Shown: positions 14,510 to 21,935 of the stretch, piece after piece | Numbering within the stretch: the first letter of the stretch is position 1 | Layout of the letters: every line of letters begins with the position of its first letter | Source: a virus | DNA: 25,259 nucleotides | IMG/VR virus record: IMGVR_UViG_3300033553_000830 | Location: 1-25,259 of that record | Direction: 5' to 3' (one strand) | The notes under the pieces: generated by a model | The model's database searches: none | Seen by the model: the letters and a program-made list of their open reading frames with translations, nothing else | Told to the model about the DNA's origin: nothing | Translations under genes and position numbers: made by a program

Positions 14510-15755
14510 CCTCTGATCCCTCCTTCACTCCTGCTTTATTTTTCTGGTATTCGTCTATCACGTCAATATTCATGTAGTTAAGGGACTGTAAGCGCCTATT
14601 CCCTTCCGGGAACGGTTCGATGCCAAACATTTCATTGATCTCATTAAGCTGCATGATCCCTGTCTCTTTGGCCAGGCTTGCCAGCTCCAACTTATCCTTG
14701 GTGGACATGTACCGAACTTTGCTGTAATAGCATTTCACCCGATGTCCGACGTCCTTCTCCCGGTCAGAAAAAAGAGCAGCGCTCATGGCCTGCTCAAACT
14801 GGATAATGAAGTCCTCGATAGTTGTCTGGTAAAATGCGCTGTGTTGTTCGCCGGTATAATCTCCGCTCAGTATGGCTGCTGATACACCGTACCGTTCATG
14901 GATCACTGCCTTCAGAAAATTAAGCGCCGTTTCTGGTATGTCAGCCGCCCTGATATTGACAGGTGTAAACTCACCCGCCAAATCAGTGGCTACCATGCCA
15001 GATTTGCTGACAGCTATGTGGCTTTCAAAATCTTCCCGGATTTTATTCAGCTTCTGCTGGTCTGCTAGTGTCTTGGCGTGGTACACCCCTTTGATTTGCA
15101 AACTCGCTTCAATCGATTTCGGCAGTCCTTGGATGGTTTTGTCCAGTGCGTCAATGGTACGGGTGATTTCATAATCATTCGCCTGTCCGTTATCGTCACC
15201 GCCACCCACAATGGTGTTAACTCCACGACGCCATTTCAAGTGAATCAATTCACTGTATGGCAGGATATAGCTTGATCCGTCAGCAAACTCAAACTTCACT
15301 TCCCACACTTGTCCGGTATGTTGGCCGATGTATATGGCTTGTGGGTTAAGCGGGTATAGAGCGGTGTATCTTTTTACTGACAAACCATTCGACAGAGTGA
15401 CCACTTCATACATTGGATAGATAAAAGCGTTCCTGTGTTTGCGCCTCAACCATTCAACATTCGACATAAAATCACTCGTTGTCTGCAGCGGGTTTGGTTG
15501 AAACCTGAAAAGTCTCGTTATATCGTCGTTCTCCACTTTTATGGAGTTTTTTCTTTCGGTAACGCTTTTGACTTCGATCTTTGACATCTCGGATGCTACC
15601 CGGTCGATGGCGTTGTTGATAAAATCTGACAAGTAAATGTTCTTTCCGAAGTCTGTAAAAATTGGCTGCGAGTTAGTGAACCAGGAGCGATAAAGGGCTG
15701 TCCTATTCACCGGTAATACAGTTTTTAAATAATCCATTAATCCGATTGTCTCCAC
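14499..15755 (-). CDS. Portal protein, HK97 family
   Basis: Portal of 418 aa that forms the dodecameric channel at one capsid vertex. Blocks typical of HK97-type portals are a TLSNGLSVKRYTALYPL strand near 120-136, then PYSELIHLKWRRG around 164-176, LQIKGVYHAKTLADQQ near 222-237, GMVATDLAGEFTPVNI around 258-273, and AAILSGDYTGEQHSAFYQTTIEDF near 296-319 (summarised by positions). The C-terminal part is helical, with MSTKDKLELASLAKETGIM. Start is GTG 15755; ATG 15737 is a real alternative. It follows the terminase after 3 nt. Confidence 0.94.
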   Translation of the reverse strand: METIGLMDYLKTVLPVNRTALYRSWFTNSQPIFTDFGKNIYLSDFINNAIDRVASEMSKIEVKSVTERKNSIKVENDDITRLFRFQPNPLQTTSDFMSNVEWLRRKHRNAFIYPMYEVVTLSNGLSVKRYTALYPLNPQAIYIGQHTGQVWEVKFEFADGSSYILPYSELIHLKWRRGVNTIVGGGDDNGQANDYEITRTIDALDKTIQGLPKSIEASLQIKGVYHAKTLADQQKLNKIREDFESHIAVSKSGMVATDLAGEFTPVNIRAADIPETALNFLKAVIHERYGVSAAILSGDYTGEQHSAFYQTTIEDFIIQFEQAMSAALFSDREKDVGHRVKCYYSKVRYMSTKDKLELASLAKETGIMQLNEINEMFGIEPFPEGNRRLQSLNYMNIDVIDEYQKNKAGVKEGSEDEG

Positions 15756-15758
15756 CCC

Positions 15759-17462
15759 CTACCCTATAAGGTCCATGTACTCTGATCTGTGCCATTCAAG
15801 TGTGGCGTACGCAATGATTTTGCTCGCTGTCCCGTCTATCCGTTTTGTTGGGTGCATCTTCGTTGGCATAATCCGCCCGAGTTTGTCTATCTTGATGCCC
15901 GTGTTACTGTAACACCAGAAACACACTGGGTTATTGTCATAGTTCACCAGTTTGTCCCGCATGTCAGCTTCCAAGGTCCGCATTGGATTGTTTAAGACTT
16001 TCGACTCCTGCGGTATGTTGATTGCCACTTTGTTTTTGCCGTTCTCGTCAAATATTTCATTGAAACGATTTGTATAGTCCTTTGCAAAACGGTTGTCATA
16101 TCCTGACTTGCATGGTTTCAGATCATATTCTTTCAGCAACTCAAACTGCCATTCAGCTATCAGTGATGTTTCAACTGCATTTCCTCCCACGATGGTCAGA
16201 TGCCCGGAACGTTCCCAGGCACGATAGTCTACATCGTCCGGACTGTTTTCCAGTTTGCTTTCTGGGATCCAGTACCTGGTATGCAGGTATGTTTTCCGGT
16301 CATTCGGTCGCTTCAGCAATATGGTTGAAGCACAAAGGTCTATTGTCTCTGCAAAGTCATTCCCGGAAATATAAAAACCTCCGCTGAAGTCTTTCAGATC
16401 GAAGGTTTCAATGTTGATGATGTCTGTTTGCTGTAACCATGCTGCAGCGTTTGATTGTTTCAGGTTGAAATCTTTCGCCAGGGCAAATGCTCTTGTGGAG
16501 CTGTTTGTTTTGGCTTCAGCAATCAGTCCGTCAAGGTAACTCCATTCTTTCGATACGCCCAGATTAGGGTTAGCCTTTACCCAGCTGGTGCGGTCCTGCC
16601 AGATCTCCGTTTCACTGTCCTGTGTGTATAGCCAGATCAGCCAGCGAGGTCTTTCCGCTTCACCTTTTAGTACTTGCCTTGCTTCCACCATTGTTTTATC
16701 CAAGTGGCCGTCTTGGGTGAATCCTTCGGTGGTGATCTCAATCATCAGCGGTTCTTTTTTCGATGACATGGACTGCTTCAGCGGCATGATCAAGCCATCG
16801 TCTTTCATTTCGTGGGTTTCATCTGCAATGACCACATCAAGGTTCCGGCCTTCCTTGCCGCCGGTCCTGGATGACAGTTTCTTAATCTTTGCTTTGTTCT
16901 GCCGGCTGAACTTTCCCTTTTTCTTTTTCTGTTTGGGGTTTCCCATGAAAATCCCTTTTATGTTTTTCCGGCTTACCTTTTCAAGTTTCCGGCTTTCTTC
17001 CCTCATGTTTGAAATCTCATCGAACAGTATGCCAGCCTGCTCATAGTCATTTGATGCACACATGATATTTGTTCCAGCATTGCCACAAAAGAACTCTGCA
17101 AGGGCCAGCGCTGAACACCAGCTGCTTTTACCGTTTTTGCGGCCGATAACCAGTAACAGTTCCGTGAAGCGTCGCCTTTGTTCTCCCTCTATTTCAACGT
17201 AAAAACTATACAGCGCTTCCATGAGTGCTTTCTGCCATAGTTCGAGCAGGAATGGCTTTCCGGCAAAAGGGCTTATGCTGTGTTTGCATTCAGATTCGAT
17301 GAAGGTGATCCGCTTGTGGGCTTCTGTGGTGTCGAATACATAGAGTTGGTTTTTTATGTCTGCAATCAGGATGTCCAACATGGCCATCAGTTCCCGGCCT
17401 ACTATGATTTCTCCTGATTTGCATTTTTCATGGTATTCAACCAGGTAACTACTCATACTCAT
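15759..17462 (-). CDS. terL: Terminase large subunit
   Basis: DNA-packaging motor, 567 aa from ATG 17462. Walker A is GRKNGKSS at 107-114 (a Lys/Arg-rich variant usual in this Terminase_1 family) and Walker B is VVIADETHE at 210-218. The Lys-rich insert between them (about 178-195) is notable. A C-terminal nuclease region with ISGNDFAETIDLCAS near 360-374 and later Asp-rich segments (GYDNRFAKDY) suits the RNase-H-like fold that cuts concatemers. I prefer ATG 17462 over the earlier start at 17486 because GAGGAAGG lies about 11 nt upstream; ATG 17456 is also possible. It overlaps the P27-like gene. It is probably the last gene of the packaging module. Confidence 0.96.
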   Translation of the reverse strand: MSMSSYLVEYHEKCKSGEIIVGRELMAMLDILIADIKNQLYVFDTTEAHKRITFIESECKHSISPFAGKPFLLELWQKALMEALYSFYVEIEGEQRRRFTELLLVIGRKNGKSSWCSALALAEFFCGNAGTNIMCASNDYEQAGILFDEISNMREESRKLEKVSRKNIKGIFMGNPKQKKKKGKFSRQNKAKIKKLSSRTGGKEGRNLDVVIADETHEMKDDGLIMPLKQSMSSKKEPLMIEITTEGFTQDGHLDKTMVEARQVLKGEAERPRWLIWLYTQDSETEIWQDRTSWVKANPNLGVSKEWSYLDGLIAEAKTNSSTRAFALAKDFNLKQSNAAAWLQQTDIINIETFDLKDFSGGFYISGNDFAETIDLCASTILLKRPNDRKTYLHTRYWIPESKLENSPDDVDYRAWERSGHLTIVGGNAVETSLIAEWQFELLKEYDLKPCKSGYDNRFAKDYTNRFNEIFDENGKNKVAINIPQESKVLNNPMRTLEADMRDKLVNYDNNPVCFWCYSNTGIKIDKLGRIMPTKMHPTKRIDGTASKIIAYATLEWHRSEYMDLIG

Positions 17463-17769
17463 CAAGCCCGTCGCCTTCCTCGTCATCGATGTTCAGATGT
17501 TTGCATAGCTTATCAATAATGTTCGTCAGGGATGCTGCGTGTCGGTTGATCTCGTTTGACACCGGCAATACCTTCTGGACAGTGTTGTCATCAGGATGGA
17601 CTTTCACCAGGCCGGTTTCCATTGCCTGGGCGTTCAACTTTTTGAGGTAGATGGTTTCATGAGCTGCCTGATTGATCAGCGCATCAAGCACGTTCAGTTT
17701 TGATTCGTCCACTCCCTCAAATTGTGCTTTCAGGCGGTCAATCTCGTTCTTTATATCCTGACTTTTCAT
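17449..17769 (-). CDS. P27-like small terminase subunit (candidate)
   Basis: Protein of 106 aa. A helical region with LDALINQAAHETIYLKKLNAQAM (about 29-48 onward), a short GLVKVHPDDNTVQKVLPV segment and a second helix (NEINRHAASLTNIIDKLC) are the pattern of the P27-family small terminase, which precedes TerL in many siphoviruses. It ends in an acidic tail. I chose ATG 17769, not the upstream in-frame codon at 17811, because GTAGGTGAC lies upstream. The gene overlaps TerL by 14 nt. A second protein with an HTH further upstream is also small-terminase-like, so the functional split is unresolved. Confidence 0.7.
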   Translation of the reverse strand: MKSQDIKNEIDRLKAQFEGVDESKLNVLDALINQAAHETIYLKKLNAQAMETGLVKVHPDDNTVQKVLPVSNEINRHAASLTNIIDKLCKHLNIDDEEGDGLDEYE

Positions 17770-17892
17770 GTTGTCACCTACTTTCGAAAGTTCTTGAAAA
17801 CTTAAAAACAAAAAGTCAAAATCTCGGTGTGTGTCTTAAATGGGCCCCCTCCCAGTAGGAGACCATCGTCTAAATCAGCACACCCCGGGGGG
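17770..17892. other. Intergenic GC-skewed segment, candidate cos/packaging site
   Basis: A 123-nt non-coding segment between the HNH-kinase gene and the P27-like gene, the position where cos often lies next to HNH and terminase genes. On the minus strand it starts with CCCCCCGGGG, then holds CTACTGGGAGGGGGCCC and a T-rich ATTTTGACTTTTTGTTTTTAAG run. These dyad-like G/C clusters stand out from the surrounding sequence. Nick positions cannot be told. It could equally be a leader with secondary structure. Confidence 0.3.
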
Positions 17893-18555
17893 CTATTCCG
17901 TGTATTTCTCCCACCAATCAGTGATATAGCCAAGCCACGCACCAGGCCTGCCGCTCGATTTAAAGCGCTCGATGCAATCATCTTGTGTACTGTCACAATA
18001 GATAAGATCGGCACCCAACATCTCAGCCATCCGTTCCCTCTCGTACTTATCAGACAGCGATGAGATAACATAAGCATCGTACCAATTCCCATACCTGGTC
18101 TTGATCTGGTCCAACATACAGTCTCTCAGCTTGAACACATTAAACCTGACGTTCTGTGGCTTGACGTGATCCGGCTGCAATGTGATTGCCTGCCACAATG
18201 CATCAATGTCCAGTACAATATCACCGTACTGCATGAGCTCCCGGACCAGTGTGTTCTTGCCTGACAGCGGTGATCCATACACGATGTATACCTTCTGGTT
18301 ATTACCGAACCGCCTGTGTTCCTTGTTGTGTTCATCAAAGCTTATGATCTCTATATGCTCTGGATTAAGTGCTATGTGTGGATCGTTGACGTTGTCCTCC
18401 GTTAACTCGATCTTATGATGTGCGATCAACTGACTCATATCGGTGAAGACTTTACCAGTGCGCTCACACTTACCGCCCCGCTCCACCTTTAACCGGTGAG
18501 ACAGATCACGCCAGTCTTTTCTGCAATAGAATCGATGAAGGATATCGGCAGCCAT
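17893..18555 (-). CDS. HNH endonuclease fused to P-loop kinase-like domain
   Basis: Fusion of 220 aa. Residues about 1-82 form an HNH nuclease: CERTGKVF at 30-37, HH at 46-47 (the metal-dependent His), then NDPHIALNPEHIEII around 57-71 and HNKEH at 76-80. The zinc Cys pairs of many HNH proteins are absent apart from C30. Residues about 88-220 form a P-loop module: YIVYGSPLSGKNT (90-102), with Asn in place of the usual Ser/Thr after the Walker Lys, then DIVLDIDALWQ (112-122) as a possible Walker B / acceptor Asp, and a C-terminal region with YCDSTQDDCIERF. This resembles AAA_33 or zeta/polynucleotide-kinase-like domains. Its ATG shares one base with the TerS-like stop. HNH proteins beside terminase often take part in cos cleavage; the kinase part is a possible end-repair enzyme (inference). 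Confidence 0.8.
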   Translation of the reverse strand: MAADILHRFYCRKDWRDLSHRLKVERGGKCERTGKVFTDMSQLIAHHKIELTEDNVNDPHIALNPEHIEIISFDEHNKEHRRFGNNQKVYIVYGSPLSGKNTLVRELMQYGDIVLDIDALWQAITLQPDHVKPQNVRFNVFKLRDCMLDQIKTRYGNWYDAYVISSLSDKYERERMAEMLGADLIYCDSTQDDCIERFKSSGRPGAWLGYITDWWEKYTE

Positions 18556-19001
18556 TAGAAGTTTTTCATCCTTTCCATCTCTTTCTTAAGTTCCAGCATC
18601 TCTCTGTCAAGGTCCAATTTTGCGGGATTATCTGACCAGTTACTTCGGTCTTTATTCTTAAGCAATATGGCACACGCCCCAACGTCTGGCGGTTGATACT
18701 TCTCGGTTTTTTCAGTGTATGTGACTTTCTTTCCGTCCTCATTTTTGATGTATGTTTTTGTCTCTTCGTACCTGAAACCAAGGGCTCTTTTCACCAGTGC
18801 GTTCTCGATTTCTGTCACACATGACTCTCTACCTCTTTTTATGGAGTCCAACATTTCTGGATAATTGTTTTTATATTTGTTCAGGGTATCGTGACTAATG
18901 CCCAGGTTCTTTGCAATCTGTTTCTCTGTGAGCCCGTCTCTGGCCCACTTTTCGATAAAGTGAATTTTGTCTTTGACCATAGGCCATTTGCTTTTAGCCA
19001 T
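18555..19001 (-). CDS. Small-terminase-like HTH protein
   Basis: Protein of 148 aa. An N-terminal HTH spans about 10-45 (WARDGLTEKQIAKNLGISHDTLNKY at about 19-43, a helix-turn-helix of the transposase/terminase type). A helical middle (ESCVTEIENALVKRALGF) and a loop with DVGACAILLKNKDRSNW at about 106-122 follow. The order HTH, central helices, then AxxxLLKNRxxxxW is common in phage terminase small subunits. The ATG at 19001 has AAGGAGGAAGTGATGATGT upstream. It could be the DNA-recognition subunit while the P27-like protein serves another step, or the reverse. The call as small-terminase-like is strong, and its unique role is uncertain. Confidence 0.78.
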   Translation of the reverse strand: MAKSKWPMVKDKIHFIEKWARDGLTEKQIAKNLGISHDTLNKYKNNYPEMLDSIKRGRESCVTEIENALVKRALGFRYEETKTYIKNEDGKKVTYTEKTEKYQPPDVGACAILLKNKDRSNWSDNPAKLDLDREMLELKKEMERMKNF

Positions 19002-19007
19002 ACATCA

Positions 19008-19142
19008 TCACTTCCTCCTTGGGCACTTCGGAAACAAACATACAAGTTTTGTTCCTGCGTCTTTGCTCCAAACGCACCGGAAACAAGCTGACGACTCAAT
19101 CTCTTTTCTGGCTCTCTCTGGATCATGCTTGACCTTGGCCAT
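19008..19142 (-). CDS. Cys-rich mini-protein at the start of the late operon (44 aa)
   Basis: Small ORF found by reading the sequence. The start ATG 19142-19140 has GGGGTGAATCC upstream. It encodes 44 residues with CFRC (20-23) and C35, C40, a pattern of four Cys that could bind zinc, and a basic C-terminus (PRRK). The stop is 6 nt before the HTH gene start, and its last codons double as that gene's ribosome site. It is better supported than the 89-codon ORF in another frame, which overlaps the HTH gene and lacks motifs. Function unknown. Confidence 0.65.
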   Translation of the reverse strand: MAKVKHDPERARKEIESSACFRCVWSKDAGTKLVCLFPKCPRRK

Positions 19143-19159
19143 GGATTCACCCCATTAGA

Positions 19160-19193
19160 AAAGCCAGGTTCCTCGTCGAAGGTTCCTGGCTTT
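19160..19193 (-). terminator. Inverted repeat / weak terminator before the late operon
   Basis: AAAGCCAGG ... CCTGGCTTT, perfect 9-bp arms around 16 nt that contain a further GG/CC pairing, followed on the minus strand by TTCTAATG. It can end early transcripts before the packaging genes. The U-tract is poor, so it may also work as a regulatory hairpin next to the first late ribosome site. Confidence 0.5.
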
Positions 19194-19318
19194 ATGTCTC
19201 ATAACCCTGAGACTGGGAGATTCTTGATCACCTCGCTTGGGAGCTGTGGTGATACTTCTACTAATTCAAGCCTAACACATTTTAAATTAATATTTTCCCC
19301 TCTTTTTCCCCTCTTTTT
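19194..19318 (-). promoter_or_regulatory. Probable late-promoter region with 11-bp tandem repeat
   Basis: A 125-nt gene-free segment between the ArpU-like gene and the packaging genes. On the minus strand it carries AGAGGGGAAAA twice in perfect tandem (19314-19304 and 19303-19293), one DNA turn apart, then an AT-rich stretch with TAAAAT (19284-19279) as a possible -10. No clear -35 is seen. This fits a late promoter driven by the neighbouring activator (inference). Confidence 0.4.
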
Positions 19319-19762
19319 TTATAATCCTAGAAACCGACCAACTTTCGTCACTACTTCATTTTTCATCCGGTAGAAGTGGCTTTTCTCATAACCCATAATC
19401 TGCATGCATTCCCTGGATGATTTTTCTAGGTTGTATTTCAGCCGTATGAGTTGCGCCTCACAGTCAGACAGTTTTTCAACGGCCTCATTAATCGCTTTGT
19501 GGTGCCTCTCCCTGACACATATTTCGTCCCTTAATGTCTTGCCCTTTACTGATTCGAATCGACTGATGGCGTTATTCTCCGGATGACTTCCTTCTCCTGA
19601 TCCACCAAGTTCAAAATCAAATATAATGGACGAGCTGCATGGAGTCATTAAATCATCCAGTTCTGCCTGGATCTCCGCCATGGCTGTTGCGTGGGTTTTT
19701 TGCTCATATAAAAGCCTTTCAACAAACCGATAGTCAGCCGGTCTCAGTTTATCGTTTGTCAC
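19319..19762 (-). CDS. ArpU/RinA-like late transcription regulator
   Basis: Protein of 147 aa with a helical N-terminus (RFVERLLYEQKTHATAMAEI), an Asp/Glu/Ser/Gly loop, and a C-terminal sigma-70 region-4-like half: SDCEAQLIRLKYN (about 98-110) and SSRECMQIMGYEKSHFYRMKNEV (about 113-135, an HTH). ArpU/RinA family proteins switch on the packaging and structural operon and sit at this exact place in Bacillota phages. GTG 19762 with GGGAGGCGATCCA is the start. It is the last gene of the early block, and the presumed target, the tandem repeat, follows it directly. Confidence 0.78.
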   Translation of the reverse strand: MTNDKLRPADYRFVERLLYEQKTHATAMAEIQAELDDLMTPCSSSIIFDFELGGSGEGSHPENNAISRFESVKGKTLRDEICVRERHHKAINEAVEKLSDCEAQLIRLKYNLEKSSRECMQIMGYEKSHFYRMKNEVVTKVGRFLGL

Positions 19763-19795
19763 TGGATCGCCTCCCGTTAAGTTATGTAATGCTTC

Positions 19796-20107
19796 TTACT
19801 CTCTTCCCGTCATATCCTTAACTGGCTTTCTTTCCATCTCCGCCCAGCGCCGCTCTATTTCACAGCCACCTTTTGTGCCATGTGATTCGAGTTCATCGCA
19901 TATGTACGAGATCGCCCTTCGACAAATCTTCATAATCTCTTCACGCTGCTCAGGCGTTTCGCTTTCCATCATGCTGAAAAGGTTCAGTGGTGAGAAGGGT
20001 ATGTTTCCTTCGGCCAGGATTCGTTTGGCTGCTTCTTCTGCTTTCCGTCTGTTTTCTTCTACTGTTCCCTCACTCATCAGCGGGTGCGATATAAAAATTA
20101 CTTTCAT
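19796..20107 (-). CDS. DUF4406-like protein, nucleoside 2-deoxyribosyltransferase fold
   Basis: Protein of 103 aa. The opening MKVIFISHPLMSEGTVEENRRK fits the first strand and Asn/Arg-loop of the nucleoside 2-deoxyribosyltransferase fold seen in DUF4406/DUF7768 proteins, with a PFSPLNLFSM turn at about 37-46 and KICRRAISYICDELESHGTKGGCEIERRWAE (residues about 60-90) carrying the conserved GCE/ER segment. Such proteins may act on nucleosides or nucleotides in phage DNA metabolism, but catalysis has not been shown for most. ATG 20107 has an excellent GGGAGGTAATCGG. Located in the early block between small hypothetical genes. Confidence 0.7.
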   Translation of the reverse strand: MKVIFISHPLMSEGTVEENRRKAEEAAKRILAEGNIPFSPLNLFSMMESETPEQREEIMKICRRAISYICDELESHGTKGGCEIERRWAEMERKPVKDMTGRE

Positions 20108-20126
20108 CCGATTACCTCCCAGTTAA

Positions 20127-20291
20127 TCATAGCTGGTCTCCTTGCTGCATCTTTTCACTCTTTTCCGATGGCTTTATGAATCCATTTTCCCTGGCAATTT
20201 TCTCTAGTCTGGATACGGTGGAGCCTCCGATCCCGTTACCTGTCCCTGACATCACTCTCAGGTGCTTTATGAACTCTTCCACTGATTTCAT
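20127..20291 (-). CDS. Small early phage protein (54 aa)
   Basis: Small ORF identified by reading the segment. The product is 54 aa, starts MKSVEEFIKHLRVMSGTGNG, and is helical and charged with a Gly-rich centre at about 16-23. ATG 20291-20289 is preceded by AAAGGGTGTG. Stop TGA is at 20129-20127, 19 nt before the DUF4406-like gene. No family is recognised. It fills an otherwise empty 230-nt gap in an operon with no other large gaps, which supports it being real. Confidence 0.6.
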   Translation of the reverse strand: MKSVEEFIKHLRVMSGTGNGIGGSTVSRLEKIARENGFIKPSEKSEKMQQGDQL

Positions 20292-20337
20292 CTACTTTCA
20301 CACCCTTTCGTATTTCGGATAATGGCAAAACTGTGCA

Positions 20338-20580
20338 CTATTGCTTTATGACTTTTACGTTTGTGCCAGTTACTTCTATATTGTAGAATGGAATTTCTGT
20401 TCCCCATGGAACCTCTTCGAACAGATCACTAAGCGCTGTATATTCAATAGCATCCATAGCATACAAACTCTCTGCTTTTATTGGCACAAAGTTACTCATG
20501 ATTTTCGAAAGTGTCTTTTGTGATGTTCTCTCAATGAAAATATGTGAGATTCTAAACTTTCCTATTTTTCTTTTGTTCAT
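20338..20580 (-). CDS. Small early phage protein (80 aa), unknown
   Basis: Protein of 80 aa from ATG 20580, which has AGAGGTG upstream and overlaps the preceding stop as ATGA. A longer in-frame ORF begins at 20691, but its extra residues have no ribosome site. Strands and short helices are seen (IGKFRISHIFIERT, residues about 5-18; final IPFYNIEVTGTNVKV). No motif is recognised. Part of the early operon. Confidence 0.65.
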   Translation of the reverse strand: MNKRKIGKFRISHIFIERTSQKTLSKIMSNFVPIKAESLYAMDAIEYTALSDLFEEVPWGTEIPFYNIEVTGTNVKVIKQ

Positions 20581-20888
20581 TTCTGCACCTCTTCCAGTAA
20601 ATCTTTTCCAATGATGTCCGGAGATCCCAGGTGACCACCTTCTCTTTCTTCTATCATGCCCTGGCGTGACAAGTGCATACACATGATCCACACTTCATCC
20701 ATGGTATTTTCCAGCTTGTCATTGGGTCTTAGATATTTGGCCATGTCTTTCAAGTTGAATCCTGACTTCCACATCATTGCCACTTTTATTAACTCTGATT
20801 TTGTGGCAGCAAGGTTCAGGTCATCACACAGCGGTATCATTTCTTCTTTTGGCCACCTATTTTTTACATCAAGTAATGTGCATGCCAT
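20577..20888 (-). CDS. Small early phage protein (103 aa), possible HTH
   Basis: Protein of 103 aa. I chose ATG 20888, which has AGAGGTGGAAGT upstream; an earlier in-frame GTG at 20969 overlaps the preceding stop but has no ribosome site. It looks helical and could hold a helix-turn-helix-like segment (SGFNLKDMAKYLRP around 41-54, then a wing-like LSRQGMIEEREGGHLG at about 72-87), which resembles winged-helix proteins. DNA binding is possible but not proven. It overlaps the next gene by 4 nt. Confidence 0.6.
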   Translation of the reverse strand: MACTLLDVKNRWPKEEMIPLCDDLNLAATKSELIKVAMMWKSGFNLKDMAKYLRPNDKLENTMDEVWIMCMHLSRQGMIEEREGGHLGSPDIIGKDLLEEVQK

Positions 20889-20968
20889 ACTTCCACCTCT
20901 TTCACTTTTTGGGTCTGGCCACTGTCGTCCGTGGTCAGTTTCTGCAATATTGGTTTTACGTTCTTGCA

Positions 20969-21370
20969 CTATATTTCCCGTTTATACTTAAACGTGTTTC
21001 CTCTTTCAATGTTGACGCCGCCTTTTGAATTTACTGAGATATACCCTTTGGTGCCTGTTTCTTCGTCTTCTATGGTGGCTTTCCTGATCTGGGAGCGGAT
21101 GGCTGCTTCTGCTAATTCTTTCATAATGGCGATGAAGCGCTGGTTCTGTAGCGGCTCTATGTGATGGTTCATCATTTCCTGGCCAAATAGTGCGTTGATC
21201 TGCTCATTGGCGTTTTGAATTTTCTCTTTCATGCGCTCTTCTCGTCTGAATTCGTGGCCTTCAGGACAATCACAGTTTAGTGTTACCTTGCTGTCCCTTT
21301 CTTCCGCCCCTGTCATCATGCCTGTTACCTGTGTCTGGCCGCAAAATCTGCATGCTCCTGTTTGTTCCAT
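20969..21370 (-). CDS. Zinc-finger phage protein (133 aa), unknown
   Basis: Protein of 133 aa whose first 40 residues hold CRFC (C7, C10) and CDC (C33, C35), a zinc-site pattern. Helices follow (REERMKEKIQNANEQINALF and later EAAIRSQIRKATIEDEETG at about 90-108). The C-terminal part is basic. ATG 21370 follows GGGGGAATTAACAA. It is 13 nt from the RecU-like gene and in the early operon, so a role in replication or recombination is plausible but unsupported. Confidence 0.65.
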   Translation of the reverse strand: MEQTGACRFCGQTQVTGMMTGAEERDSKVTLNCDCPEGHEFRREERMKEKIQNANEQINALFGQEMMNHHIEPLQNQRFIAIMKELAEAAIRSQIRKATIEDEETGTKGYISVNSKGGVNIERGNTFKYKREI

Positions 21371-21383
21371 TTGTTAATTCCCC

Positions 21384-21935
21384 CTATCCTTCAATTTGCA
21401 GGAATCTTATTATTCCGTTTTTATAGGGCACTTTATAACCTTTCAGTTCCTCTTCCAGGACGTAGTTTCTGCCGTATGCCTCTTTCATGTTTTTCCAGAT
21501 TACCCAGGGTATCATGTAATACCTTTCCAGCTGGAAGGAAACGAGTATGTAGGTGATGGCTCCCATCTGCCGGTAATTCTCCAGTGACTCTTGCTGTTGT
21601 TCTGATACTCTGGCGGATTCGATTCTGTCTTTGTCGGTGTGTTTTGCTTCCATGACGATGGTTTGTCCGCCTTTTATGGTGCCTTTATAGTCTGGCTGAG
21701 CTTTTTTCATGAAGCAGCAGATAAACTGGATGTCTTTTAATGGCCTGATCACTTTCATGGGTTCGGGTGTTTTTTCGATGATGGCCACGTTATGGTTTTG
21801 GTACCATCTGCAGCTGCCATCGATGATGGTTTCCATGAGGTTGCCTATCATGCGGTTCTGTTTGCCTCTGATTTGGTTCATGGTTTTGGTATGTGTCATG
21901 GGCTGTTTGTTCCTTTCTGGTTTCGGTTGCTTCAT
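21384..21935 (-). CDS. recU: RecU-like Holliday junction resolvase
   Basis: Endonuclease of 183 aa from ATG 21935, which overlaps the HUH gene stop as ATGA (an earlier in-frame ATG lies at 22001). Motifs of the RecU family are QPDYKGTI at 80-87 (metal Asp82), then VMEAKHT at 94-100 (Glu96 and Lys98, the PD-ExK active site), and SEQQQESLENYRQMGAITYILVSF (111-134, described by positions), matching the conserved Gln-rich helix and Gly-Ala strand. It resolves branched DNA in recombination or concatemer processing. In Bacillota phages this type replaces RuvC or RusA. The early-operon position fits. Confidence 0.85.
   Translation of the reverse strand: MKQPKPERNKQPMTHTKTMNQIRGKQNRMIGNLMETIIDGSCRWYQNHNVAIIEKTPEPMKVIRPLKDIQFICCFMKKAQPDYKGTIKGGQTIVMEAKHTDKDRIESARVSEQQQESLENYRQMGAITYILVSFQLERYYMIPWVIWKNMKEAYGRNYVLEEELKGYKVPYKNGIIRFLQIEG

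Noticed and set aside
17802-18092. 96-codon minus-strand ORF overlapping the HNH-kinase gene
   Set aside because: Overlaps the confident P-loop domain in another frame and runs through the G/C-clustered gap; low-complexity translation.
18881-19150. 89-codon minus-strand ORF overlapping the HTH gene
   Set aside because: It overlaps the start of a well-supported gene by about 120 nt and has no motifs; the 44-aa Cys frame (19142-19008) with a good ribosome site explains the segment better.
19202-19318. Stop-free in-frame continuation of about 39 codons after the ArpU-like stop
   Set aside because: No start codon, and an open run of this length is expected fairly often by chance; the segment also holds the tandem repeat and a likely promoter. 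Stop-codon read-through has no supporting signal.
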